Shown here: piece by piece, positions 1-5,181 of the stretch
Layout: the number at the start of each line of letters is the position of its first letter
Position numbering within the stretch: the first letter of the stretch is position 1
Assembly: GCA_964589365.1 (NCBI GenBank)
Contig: CAZPTQ010000257.1
Span: 1 to 5,181, forward strand
Direction of reading: 5' to 3'
DNA length: 5,181 bases
From: M3007 sp964589365
Lineage (GTDB): Bacteria > Bacteroidota > Bacteroidia > Chitinophagales > Saprospiraceae
Notes under the pieces: model-generated
The model's database searches: none
Seen by the model: only the letters and a program-made list of their open reading frames with translations
What the model was told of the DNA's origin: nothing
Translations under genes and position numbers: made by a program

Positions 1-489
1 AAGTTATTTTGACACCGTTCCTTACCTGCTTTTCCAGATTTTACTTCCATTGGGATTAGCCGATTTTCAAAGGGCAGCACAAAATCTACTTCTGCGCTGC
101 TTTGATTCCAGCAGCGTTTCAAATAGAGAGCCTGCCGCTATGACGAAAATCTCAGGGAACTGTTCGTAGAAATACCTCAACCATGCGACTGCCTTTGGCT
201 CCGTCTGGATTTCGTCAATAAAAAGGAGCGTCTTTCCGGCCCCAGCAACTACATTATTGGCAAATAATATTGCCGCTACAGCATTTTCGATCCGTTCATA
301 ACCGGTAAAAAATGCCCGGTCGTTGCTTTTTTCAAGGTTTAGGGCAATGAAATGGTCGAATTCATTTCCAAACACCTGTACCATAGTCGTTTTCCCCACC
401 TGACGAGCACCCCGTAAAACGAGCGGTTTCCGGCCAGGGCGTTCTGACCACGCTCGTAGTTCGGTCAGGATGTTTCTGTTGAAATTCAA
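1..489 (-). pseudogene. AAA_14/DUF4143-type ATPase, centre deleted and frame broken
   Basis: This is the relic of a Bacteroidota ATPase with an N-terminal AAA_14 domain and a C-terminal DUF4143 domain. The first ~126 codons read normally: Walker A GARQVGKTT near residues 27-35, Walker B LLFIDEIQ near 88-95, then the AAGSL sensor-like segment near 117-121. At about 109-112 the frame switches. The original frame runs on to a stop at 67, while the next frame, from 110 to the window edge, gives WNQSSAEVDFVL followed by LIPMEVKSGKAG. That is the nuclease-like E-x-D...EVK signature from the end of DUF4143 proteins. Full-length members are roughly 370-420 residues, so I infer that about 200 central residues are missing. 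One indel cannot explain this. The likely start is TTG at 489, because an in-frame stop lies just upstream and there is no ATG. The function of this family is poorly known. The gene is almost certainly inactive. Confidence 0.85.
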
Positions 490-502
490 GGTTATTTATT
501 TT

Positions 503-515
503 TTACACAAAGTAA
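503..515 (-). promoter_or_regulatory. Putative promoter box of the left ATPase relic
   Basis: On the minus strand this reads TTACTTTGTGTAA. The same 13 bases occur on the plus strand at 1425-1437 upstream of the second ATPase relic. The core TTACTTTG is one mismatch from the Bacteroidota -7 consensus TAnnTTTG. If it is the -7 box, the leader would be only about 12 nt. I see no convincing -33 TTG element, so the promoter role is inference. Confidence 0.4.
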
Positions 516-553
516 GGGCAGTTTTTACAAAAAAACCACACAAAGTAAGGGCA
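505..553. repeat. Two 16-bp direct repeats upstream of the ATPase relic
   Basis: The sequence ACACAAAGTAAGGGCA occurs exactly at 505-520 and again at 538-553, with a period of 33 bp (about three helical turns). Read on the minus strand, each copy contains TTACTTTGTGT, and the nearer copy lies about 14 bp upstream of the ATPase start at 489. The copies could be tandem operators, duplicated promoter elements, or debris from a local duplication. The sequence does not decide between these. Confidence 0.7.
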
Positions 554-615
554 ATCTCCGCGCCACGGGCCGCCGTTACAAACGCTCCTTCAAATAAGGT
601 ATTCCTACCTGCTAG

Positions 616-756
616 TTTTGTGCCTTGCCACAGCGGCACAAGCCCAGTACTCCGAACAGTATCATAGGCCAAAGCCAGCCCGCGAACATCCAGCAGCCAT
701 ACTTGGACATTAACTATGTGATTTGCGTGTACGGGATATTCCCTTCGCGCAATTGA
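616..756 (+). pseudogene. C-terminal remnant of a tail-collar / microcystin-dependent-like protein
   Basis: An open plus-strand frame runs from just after a TAG at 613-615 to the TGA at 754-756. Its end reads GQSQPANIQQPYLDINYVIC and then VYGIFPSRN. The pattern QPYL-x-[IL]-N-[YF], about six residues, then GI[FY]PSRN, ending at the stop codon, is the typical C-terminus of phage tail-collar and microcystin-dependent (MdpB-like) proteins. These are usually 170 residues or more and are exported or particle-associated in Bacteroidota. Only about 45 codons remain. There is no start codon, no N-terminal collar domain, and the residues before GQSQP fit the family poorly, although ALPQ could derive from the LP-x-H segment. 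It is a 3' gene fragment left by deletion or recombination. It shares no reading direction with the flanking minus-strand remains. No function is expected. Confidence 0.75.
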
Positions 757-772
757 TTTAATGAGCGGACAA

Positions 773-813
773 GGGTCAGCGGGTTTTCGGTTTTTTGGGA
801 AACCTGCTGACCC
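773..813. repeat. Imperfect inverted repeat with 14-bp arms
   Basis: The arms GGGTCAGCGGGTTT (773-786) and AAACCTGCTGACCC (800-813) pair with one G/T-type mismatch around a 13-base loop that contains a T6 run. The structure begins 17 bp after the stop of the tail-collar remnant. No T-tract follows the stem on either strand, so it is not a standard intrinsic terminator. It is more like a REP-type palindromic element. Confidence 0.65.
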
Positions 814-830
814 TACCCAAGTGTTGTAAC

Positions 831-847
831 CCGGAATGATATTCCGG
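831..847. repeat. Short palindrome CCGGAAT-GAT-ATTCCGG
   Basis: A perfect inverted repeat with 7-bp arms (831-837 and 841-847) and a 3-base loop. It lies between two larger palindromes and has no recognisable coding role. It may be one end of a longer palindromic unit that has lost its other flank, since GTAAC sits directly to the left but has no partner on the right. Confidence 0.55.
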
Positions 848-874
848 CGCGCGGAATTCTACTGCCGTGTCACC

Positions 875-907
875 AGACCTATAAGGTTTTGAAAACCTTA
901 TAGGTCT
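875..907. repeat. Perfect 33-bp palindrome with 16-bp arms
   Basis: AGACCTATAAGGTTTT (875-890) is followed by a single G (891) and then its exact reverse complement (892-907). A stem this long and perfect is far beyond chance for the local base composition. It has no T-tract outside the stem. It resembles dispersed intergenic palindromes of the REP/MITE kind, although no second copy exists in this window to show mobility. The TAA stop of the adjacent lipoprotein frame lies inside it, at 898-900. Confidence 0.8.
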
Positions 908-1185
908 CGAATTGCGAACTTCTCCCCTCCGCACCGAAGCCCAAATGACGCTCGCCACCGCTTGGTGGAAAGGCCTTTGCCATTGGTCGTAGTGGTTTCG
1001 TGATACACCCGCACCATTGCACCGACCACTGGCTCCCCCGCTTCGTCCACCACCTTTCCTTTGAATGAGCTGACCACCAAAATAGTGGGGTCATCTTCTT
1101 CCACGATGACTTTGTTGATAAGTTCGCCTTTCCTGCAGCCAAAGAGCAGGAGGGCTATGAGAAACAGAAGATGTATCTTTTGCAT
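898..1185 (-). pseudogene. Small lipoprotein with truncated carboxypeptidase-regulatory-like domain
   Basis: The start chosen is ATG at 1185, because AAGGA sits 3 nt upstream and the protein then begins with a lipoprotein signal, MQKIHLLFLIALLLFGC. The presumed lipid-anchored Cys is residue 17, in the box LFGC (Phe at -2 is slightly atypical). A charged linker follows, then GKVVDEAGEPVVGAMVRVYH and TTTTNGKG at residues 43-71, the first strands of a CarboxypepD_reg-like beta-sandwich. Such domains normally continue with an F-x-F segment and several more strands. Here the match ends at about position 973, and the frame runs through unrelated sequence into the palindrome at 875-907, stopping after 95 residues. 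No other frame restores the domain, so this looks like a 3' loss and not a frameshift. The intact protein would sit on the cell surface or in the periplasm. A short expressed lipoprotein cannot be excluded. Confidence 0.65.
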
Positions 1186-1287
1186 GATCCTTGTTTTTGA
1201 TGAAAATGATTGTTTGGCGCGCCGTTCCCCCATAAGATGGGAATGGCAGCCAAAACGCTACAAGGCTCCTCATTTTTTCCAGAAAAT

Positions 1288-1311
1288 AAAAAAGGCCACC
1301 CCAAGGCGGCC
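1288..1311 (-). terminator. Orphan intrinsic terminator, minus strand
   Basis: On the minus strand GGCCGCC-TTGG-GGTGGCC forms a 7-bp stem with one G-U pair and a 4-base loop, followed at once by TTTTTT (1293-1288). On the plus strand the same stem has an A-C mismatch and no T-tract. The direction is therefore minus, but no recognisable minus-strand gene lies upstream (1312-1463). It may be the last remnant of a lost gene. Confidence 0.65.
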
Positions 1312-1424
1312 TCAAAAAATGTCCACAACAAAAAGCCTCCTTCGGCAAGTCTATGGCGCGGGTAGGAAGGATACCCATAACTTTTCCAGATTCAGAAGTT
1401 TTTAGGCATTCCCAATTTAAGGCT

Positions 1425-1437
1425 TTACTTTGTGTAA
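1425..1437 (+). promoter_or_regulatory. Putative promoter box of the second ATPase relic
   Basis: TTACTTTGTGTAA lies 26 nt before the ATG at 1464. It is identical to the box on the opposite strand at 503-515 upstream of the other ATPase relic. Its core is one mismatch from the Bacteroidota -7 element. Conservation upstream of two divergent members of one family supports a role in expression, but no -33 element is clear. Confidence 0.45.
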
Positions 1438-1463
1438 TAATTTTTGACACAAAACAATACTTT

Positions 1464-2119
1464 ATGTTTGAACGCCAAATTTTTTCGAGTTTAGAGGCGC
1501 ATTTTACTGAAAAGGAATTCACTGTCATAACAGGTATGCGCTGCACGGGGAAAACGACCGCGCTGCGATTTTTGCTCGAAAAAACGCCGCACGCTATCTT
1601 TTCAAATTGGTTTCCCTGCTCAGCGCACGAATTGGAAGCAAATTGGATTACCAAAAAATCGGGATCACGCTAGGTCTCAGCCGTCACAAAGTCAAGGATT
1701 ATATCAAGCTGTTCGAAGCGACTTATTTTCTGCACCTCGTCAGGCCTTTTTCACGAAGCATTGATCGGGAGATTGCCCTGCAACCCAAGATTTTTCTAGC
1801 AGACACCGGACTTGTCAACCAATTTGCCCGTGTTGATTCCGGGACTTTGTTTGAAAACGCTATCGCGGTACAACTGATGGGAATCGGGAAGGTCAATTAT
1901 TGCCAAAAGAAAACCGGGCAAGAAATTGACTTCATTCTAAACGAAACCCTGGCCATAGAGGTCAAGGAAACGCCCGTGCCCTCCGATTTAAAGCTGCTTC
2001 GGGAACGTGCATCTGGCATTGGCATGGAAGATACAATGCTCGTGGGCCGATACCCGGCTTTGGGCGATTTTGCAGATTTCGTCTGGGGCGGCAGTGTTTT
2101 TGGAGAAGTGCCCAGATGA
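1464..2119 (+). pseudogene. Second AAA_14/DUF4143-type ATPase, centre deleted and frame broken
   Basis: The ATG at 1464 opens an ATPase N-terminus with Walker A GMRCTGKTT at residues 24-32 and reads well to about LLEKTPHA (residue 44, near 1595). That frame then drifts into unrelated sequence and stops near 1673. A second frame, shifted relative to the first, is good from about 1595 to the TGA at 2117-2119. It gives FKLVSLLSARIGSKLDYQKI, the helix-turn-helix-like start of the DUF4143 region, then the conserved LFEATYFLHLVRPF and IFLADTGL segments, and ends with the nuclease-like signature GQEIDFIL...LAIEVKE. Walker B, the sensor and the link between domains are absent; compared with the usual 370-420 residues I infer about 170 are missing. 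Its sequence differs clearly from the relic at 1-489, so the two are separate family members and not a recent duplicate. The DUF4143 half alone could still be translated from a TTG at 1607, but I expect no function. Confidence 0.85.
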
Positions 2120-2148
2120 GTGGAGATGGAGTTGGTGGATTGAGTGTA

Positions 2149-2391
2149 TTAATGCTTTATTACAGAGACTGTCTTTGTAAAACCTTCGCCGACAATCTGC
2201 ACATAATATGAACCGGATGGCATTTTTTTAAGGCTTATGGTTCGTGAAATTCCGTCAGGCACCGAATCTTTATCTTCCAATATTACCTTGCCCAGATGGT
2301 CTATTACCTGTACCCTGGAGCTTGAACTTCCGTGACAAATGATGAATAATAAATCATCCGTGGGATTAGGAGAAACGGATATTGTATATCG
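2149..2391 (-). other. T9SS type A C-terminal sorting domain
   Basis: Residues ~921-1000 show the type A pattern: an SVSPNP opening, a strand with V-x-V-I-D-x-x-G-K, and an ending with LKKMPSGSYYVQIVGEG then a short beta strand and basic residue. In this family the domain directs passage through the outer membrane translocon and is usually cleaved, often with attachment to surface lipopolysaccharide. Confidence 0.9.
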
Positions 2392-5151
2392 CTTACTTGC
2401 CTCGTTCGTGGAAGTGGTCATAATAACAATATTGTCAGTAGCCGTGCAACCAGCGTTAGTGGACACCGTTACAGCGTATGTCCCTAGTGAATGGACACCA
2501 ATGGTTGCTGTTGTTTCTCCGGTTGACCATAGGTAGCTCTGGCACGCACATGTTGCGTCAAGAACTGCCGTATCTCCTGCTGGCAAACTGATATTAACGC
2601 CCAAGTCTACCGTTGGCAAGGGATTAACGGTAACGGTGCCGGCAACCGAAGCACTGCAATTCGCCGTTGTTCCTGTCACGGTGTAGGTAGTCGTTGTGTA
2701 GGGGATGACCGTGATGGCATCTGTCGTCGCCCCAGTGCTCCAAAGATAGTTTTCTGCCCCGTTTGCCGTCAAAGTTGCCGTTTGTCCGAAGCAAATGGTT
2801 TGACTGTCCGATGTCACCGTCGGGGCAGGGTAAATCGTTAGATGGAGCGTAATGGTACTGTCACAGCCGGCAACATTGGTTAAGGTTTGGGTGTAAACGC
2901 CACTGGAGGTAAACGTTTGATTGTTCAAAATATAACTATTACAGGCCACGGCAGTAAAAATAGTATCCGTGGGTACGCCAAGCATTATATCTTGGATTAC
3001 TTCAATTGCATCGGGTGCATAGGCATTTATTCCACTCTGGAACGATGTTATGGCTATGCACTCCTTCTGGTCAGAGCTGTCCCATACCATGAAATTATAG
3101 GCTGAATCTACTTTCAGGCCCTCAAAAATAGCAGGAGTACTCGGATCATCACCCCATACCGTAATCGCCAAATTTTCTCCTTGATGGTATTTGGCCATTC
3201 CACAGAGTACTCCGGTTGACGTAAAAACCCCGATTTCATCTCCCGAGTCAATAACATTATCCGCTATCGAATCCATCAATATTATGACAGCATTATTGCC
3301 CGTGTTTAAGTTACTGTCTAATATAAAATGAAGTGTTTCGGTCTCTCCCGCGTTTTCAGCCCGCTCGGCCACTGGGTTTCCTGTAAAATTAGGACGATAC
3401 GACAGCGTGACGTTCGATAATGCCTTCACCTTATATCCCTGACCAGGAATCATATTCCCAATCGTATTGATGCCAAACTGTGGTGAATATATCTTGCCAT
3501 CATTGTTTTTTACCAGATTAATCTGTGTCTTAATAGATTTAAATACCGTATCTATATTCATTGGGCTATCGCGCAAATAGCCGATAATTTGCCATCCTGT
3601 CTTTAGGAGCATTGGGTTAGCCTCCGGGATGGCCTTCTGACCTGTTACCACTAAGGTGTCCTTTTGATTGGCCTTAACCTGATAGCCTTCCTGCAAATTC
3701 CAATCGCCAATGCCATTAATCATCAACAAAGGAATGTAACTATCCCCTGCACCATCTTTTACAAGGTCTACACTTGAAGCAATGGGATCAAACACGTCTT
3801 TCATGTTTGGGTTGGTAGGCACCACATAACTGGAAATCATATTCCATCCATTGTTCAACGCAATGGCATGGCTTGCCTTGGTAGTAAGTGCGTTCATCAT
3901 GCTAATGCCATCATCCGCAAAGGCATTTGTATGGGTTATTAATCCTGCGAGCCATCCAACGGGCGCGTACTGCACCGATGCATCAAATATCTCGCCTGTG
4001 CTGGCGCGCCAATATTTTATTTTAAATACTTCACCAGTATTAAATCCATTTGGGGGCAGCGGTGCGGCATCGTTGCCGTAAGCGGCAAATACAAGCGTCA
4101 AACCTGACCACACACCATATCCGCCACATTTAAGGGTGCCAGATGAATCATAAAATACGCCGATTTGGTCTCCTATTTGCAAATTGCCCCCCAAGAGGTC
4201 AGTTTTCAGGGTATCAGGAATAATAATCGTATGGTTTCTACTGGTCGGAGTAACGGTCCAAGGGGATGTATTTGGTATGTTGATATCCTGACAGATAGAA
4301 GAACTACAGACGGGGTTAAATGCGGTTAGGCATACATTGTAAACACCAGCATTGGCAAATGTAATCGTAGGGTTCGCCGATTGGCTTGTCTGTCCATCGC
4401 CAAAAGTCCATTCCCACCCGCTGAAACCAAGGCTTGCAGTAGTGGATTGGTTGGTAAAAGTGACCGTATGGTTGCTAATTGAATAGGTAAATCCAGCCGA
4501 AGTTGCTGCATCTTGAACTTCAAAGGGGCTGCTCGTAAACGGGCAGCTGTATTCATCCTTCAGGCTAAGGGTATAGACGCCTGGTTCATCAATTGGAAGC
4601 GTAGGAGTCGAAGTCGGGATATTAAAATTCTGCCCATTGGTATGCTCAAATACCCATTGTATGTCATTAAAAACCAGTGCGTTAGGGTTGATAATGTTAA
4701 GTGCGTTATTGCCGCTGTTTGGACATATATAGATCGGCCCCGTAATTACAAGCGGTCCATTAAAAAAAGGGCCGGTCGCTACATATTCCTCGAGAAAATG
4801 GTCGCATCCAACCGTCGAATAATCCCAACTCCATGCTCCAGGAGGAGTAACGATAATCTTGTGCGCAGTTTCGCCGGTGTTCCAAGTAGCGACGTATGGG
4901 ATAACTTGCCCCGAAAACAGATATTCAACCCAAGCTGACAACTCTATTGTATGGTTCTGGCAATTGACCACCGACTGGATAATCGGCCCGCAGTGCCCCA
5001 GTTTCAATGCAGTTGCGATTGAATCAGGGCTTGCAGGGCCACCATTGGGCGGATTTCCGTTCGGTTCACTATTGGCGTGCAACAGGGACGGAATGACAAC
5101 AAGTGCGAGGAGCGGTAGGGCCAATCGAAAAAAGGTGTAGGGCTTTGTCAT
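2149..5151 (-). CDS. Secreted multi-domain surface protein with PKD domain and T9SS type A sorting domain
   Basis: An intact 1000-residue protein. Residues 1-26 are a Sec signal peptide (hydrophobic core LALPLLALVVI, likely cut after LLHA). Residues ~45-212 form a cysteine-containing Ig-like region with a TWNTGET motif. A PKD domain follows at ~220-290, with WEWTFGDGQTS and the AGVYNVCLTA strand. Then come module A (~298-424), two tandem B modules (~429-504 and ~514-590) and a second A module (~603-723). The segment at ~728-774 carries the Bacteroidota repeat GVYTQTLTNVAGCDSTITL, and ~776-912 holds two Ig-like repeats with LWSTGAT/LWSTGET. The type A sorting domain is ~921-1000, beginning SVSPNPTDDLL. 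I see no catalytic motif, so adhesion, matrix or binding of a surface ligand is the likely role (inference). The start fits the signal peptide; the upstream sequence is AT-rich with no Shine-Dalgarno. Stop is 29 bp from the convergent ATPase relic. Confidence 0.93.
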   Translation of the reverse strand: MTKPYTFFRLALPLLALVVIPSLLHANSEPNGNPPNGGPASPDSIATALKLGHCGPIIQSVVNCQNHTIELSAWVEYLFSGQVIPYVATWNTGETAHKIIVTPPGAWSWDYSTVGCDHFLEEYVATGPFFNGPLVITGPIYICPNSGNNALNIINPNALVFNDIQWVFEHTNGQNFNIPTSTPTLPIDEPGVYTLSLKDEYSCPFTSSPFEVQDAATSAGFTYSISNHTVTFTNQSTTASLGFSGWEWTFGDGQTSQSANPTITFANAGVYNVCLTAFNPVCSSSICQDINIPNTSPWTVTPTSRNHTIIIPDTLKTDLLGGNLQIGDQIGVFYDSSGTLKCGGYGVWSGLTLVFAAYGNDAAPLPPNGFNTGEVFKIKYWRASTGEIFDASVQYAPVGWLAGLITHTNAFADDGISMMNALTTKASHAIALNNGWNMISSYVVPTNPNMKDVFDPIASSVDLVKDGAGDSYIPLLMINGIGDWNLQEGYQVKANQKDTLVVTGQKAIPEANPMLLKTGWQIIGYLRDSPMNIDTVFKSIKTQINLVKNNDGKIYSPQFGINTIGNMIPGQGYKVKALSNVTLSYRPNFTGNPVAERAENAGETETLHFILDSNLNTGNNAVIILMDSIADNVIDSGDEIGVFTSTGVLCGMAKYHQGENLAITVWGDDPSTPAIFEGLKVDSAYNFMVWDSSDQKECIAITSFQSGINAYAPDAIEVIQDIMLGVPTDTIFTAVACNSYILNNQTFTSSGVYTQTLTNVAGCDSTITLHLTIYPAPTVTSDSQTICFGQTATLTANGAENYLWSTGATTDAITVIPYTTTTYTVTGTTANCSASVAGTVTVNPLPTVDLGVNISLPAGDTAVLDATCACQSYLWSTGETTATIGVHSLGTYAVTVSTNAGCTATDNIVIMTTSTNEASKRYTISVSPNPTDDLLFIICHGSSSSRVQVIDHLGKVILEDKDSVPDGISRTISLKKMPSGSYYVQIVGEGFTKTVSVIKH
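2983..4260 (-). repeat. Module A copies flanking the B modules
   Basis: Copy one (3880-4260, residues ~298-424) and copy two (2983-3345, residues ~603-723) share GD-[QE]-IGVF, a [LK]CG turn, a hydrophobic strand with A-x-[YW]G[ND]D, a W-containing strand near [IF]-x-x-[YW]-x-x-x, and an ending N-A-[FY]-A. They enclose the two B modules, giving the order A-B-B-A. Both are diverged. GDEIGVF-type segments occur in other Bacteroidota secreted proteins, but I cannot assign a role. Confidence 0.7.
3382..3867 (-). repeat. Tandem B modules within the secreted protein
   Basis: Two ~75-residue copies (3640-3867 and 3382-3612) share the pattern L-x-x-GW[NQ]-x-I, then VF-x-x-I, [DN]LVK, a Y-x-P step, GI-[GN] and GY-[QK]-VKA, ending in a TL strand. 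They are diverged in sequence, so the duplication is old. The pattern resembles segments seen between Ig-like domains in other T9SS proteins. The function is unknown to me. Confidence 0.75.
5074..5151 (-). other. Signal peptide of the secreted protein
   Basis: Residues 1-26 have a Lys near the N-terminus, a long hydrophobic stretch, and LLHA before the likely cleavage point, followed by a Pro/Asn/Gly-rich linker. There is no lipobox cysteine, so Sec export with signal peptidase I cleavage is expected, as T9SS cargo requires. Confidence 0.85.
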
Positions 5152-5181
5152 AAATTGGAATTTTAAATAAACGCTTTTCAG

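Larger units (their letters stand above)
1186..1463. other. Intergenic region between lipoprotein and second ATPase relic
   Basis: I find no supportable gene here. It holds the orphan minus-strand terminator (1288-1311), a small inverted repeat GGGTA-7-TACCC at 1360-1376, and the putative promoter box of the second ATPase at 1425-1437. Open frames on both strands have no recognisable protein character. Confidence 0.6.

Noticed and set aside
505..553. Possible minimal CRISPR (two repeats, one spacer)
   Set aside because: A 16-bp repeat with a 17-bp spacer is too short, there are only two copies, and no cas gene is present.
612..710. A 32-codon minus-strand frame beginning MSKYGCWMFAGWLW, hydrophobic and signal-like
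   Set aside because: It has no ribosome binding site, lies antisense to the recognisable tail-collar C-terminus, and the hydrophobic look follows from that overlap.
1186..1233. Upstream start that would extend the lipoprotein by 16 residues
   Set aside because: It would put a charged stretch before the signal peptide, while the ATG at 1185 has AAGGA at the right distance and a proper lipoprotein signal.
1335..1346. Possible second minus-strand terminator GCC-GAAGGA-GGC followed by T5
   Set aside because: The stem is only 3 bp, too weak to support as a terminator.
1061..1405. Plus-strand open frame of 114 codons
   Set aside because: It is antisense to the lipoprotein signal sequence and crosses the terminator hairpin; composition is not protein-like.
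1091..1654. Long minus-strand open frame of 187 codons
   Set aside because: It runs antisense through the second ATPase N-terminus and across the terminator, and has no recognisable protein character.
1..2119. Explaining the broken ATPases by single-base sequencing errors
   Set aside because: Correcting the frame at either junction still leaves a protein lacking the central 170-200 residues, so real or assembly-level deletions are needed.
1..2119. A paired-ATPase defence or toxin system formed by the two divergent ATPases
   Set aside because: Both genes are broken and belong to separate members of a common family; no partner genes or intact module remain.
4326..5140. Open frames in other phases inside the secreted protein gene
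   Set aside because: They lie wholly within an intact 1000-codon gene with clear domains and have no family resemblance.

Overview
This window looks like a piece of a Bacteroidota chromosome, probably an environmental, Saprospiria-like lineage (the lineage is inference). Three things point there: a 1000-residue secreted protein ending in a type IX secretion (T9SS) type A sorting domain, relics of AAA_14/DUF4143-type ATPases that are very common in that phylum, and starts with little or no Shine-Dalgarno signal. No rRNA, tRNA, CRISPR array or complete insertion sequence is visible.

The window has two contrasting halves. Positions 1 to about 2120 are a patchwork of gene remains. From left to right they are: an ATPase relic on the minus strand (1-489) whose N-terminal AAA half is joined out of frame to its C-terminal DUF4143 end; a pair of 16-bp direct repeats (505-553); the last ~45 codons of a phage tail-collar/microcystin-dependent-protein-like gene (616-756, plus); a cluster of three palindromes (773-907); a small lipoprotein gene (898-1185, minus) that loses recognisable homology and stops inside the last palindrome; an orphan minus-strand terminator (1288-1311); and a second ATPase relic (1464-2119, plus), also joined out of frame across a missing centre. 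Both ATPase relics have the same 13-bp motif just upstream of their start, probably their promoter.

Positions 2149-5151 hold one long intact minus-strand gene for an exported, probably surface-attached, multi-domain protein: signal peptide, Ig-like N-terminal region, PKD domain, an A-B-B-A arrangement of two repeated modules, cysteine-containing Ig-like repeats, and the T9SS sorting domain. It converges on the second ATPase relic across a 29-bp gap.

I see no operon and no convincing new biological system. The most notable points are the repeated pattern of centre-deleted ATPases with a shared upstream motif, the cluster of palindromes, and the nested module duplication in the secreted protein. 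Every recognisable gene in the left 2.1 kb is incomplete, so either a decaying accessory island or a chimeric assembly could explain it; read-level evidence would decide.
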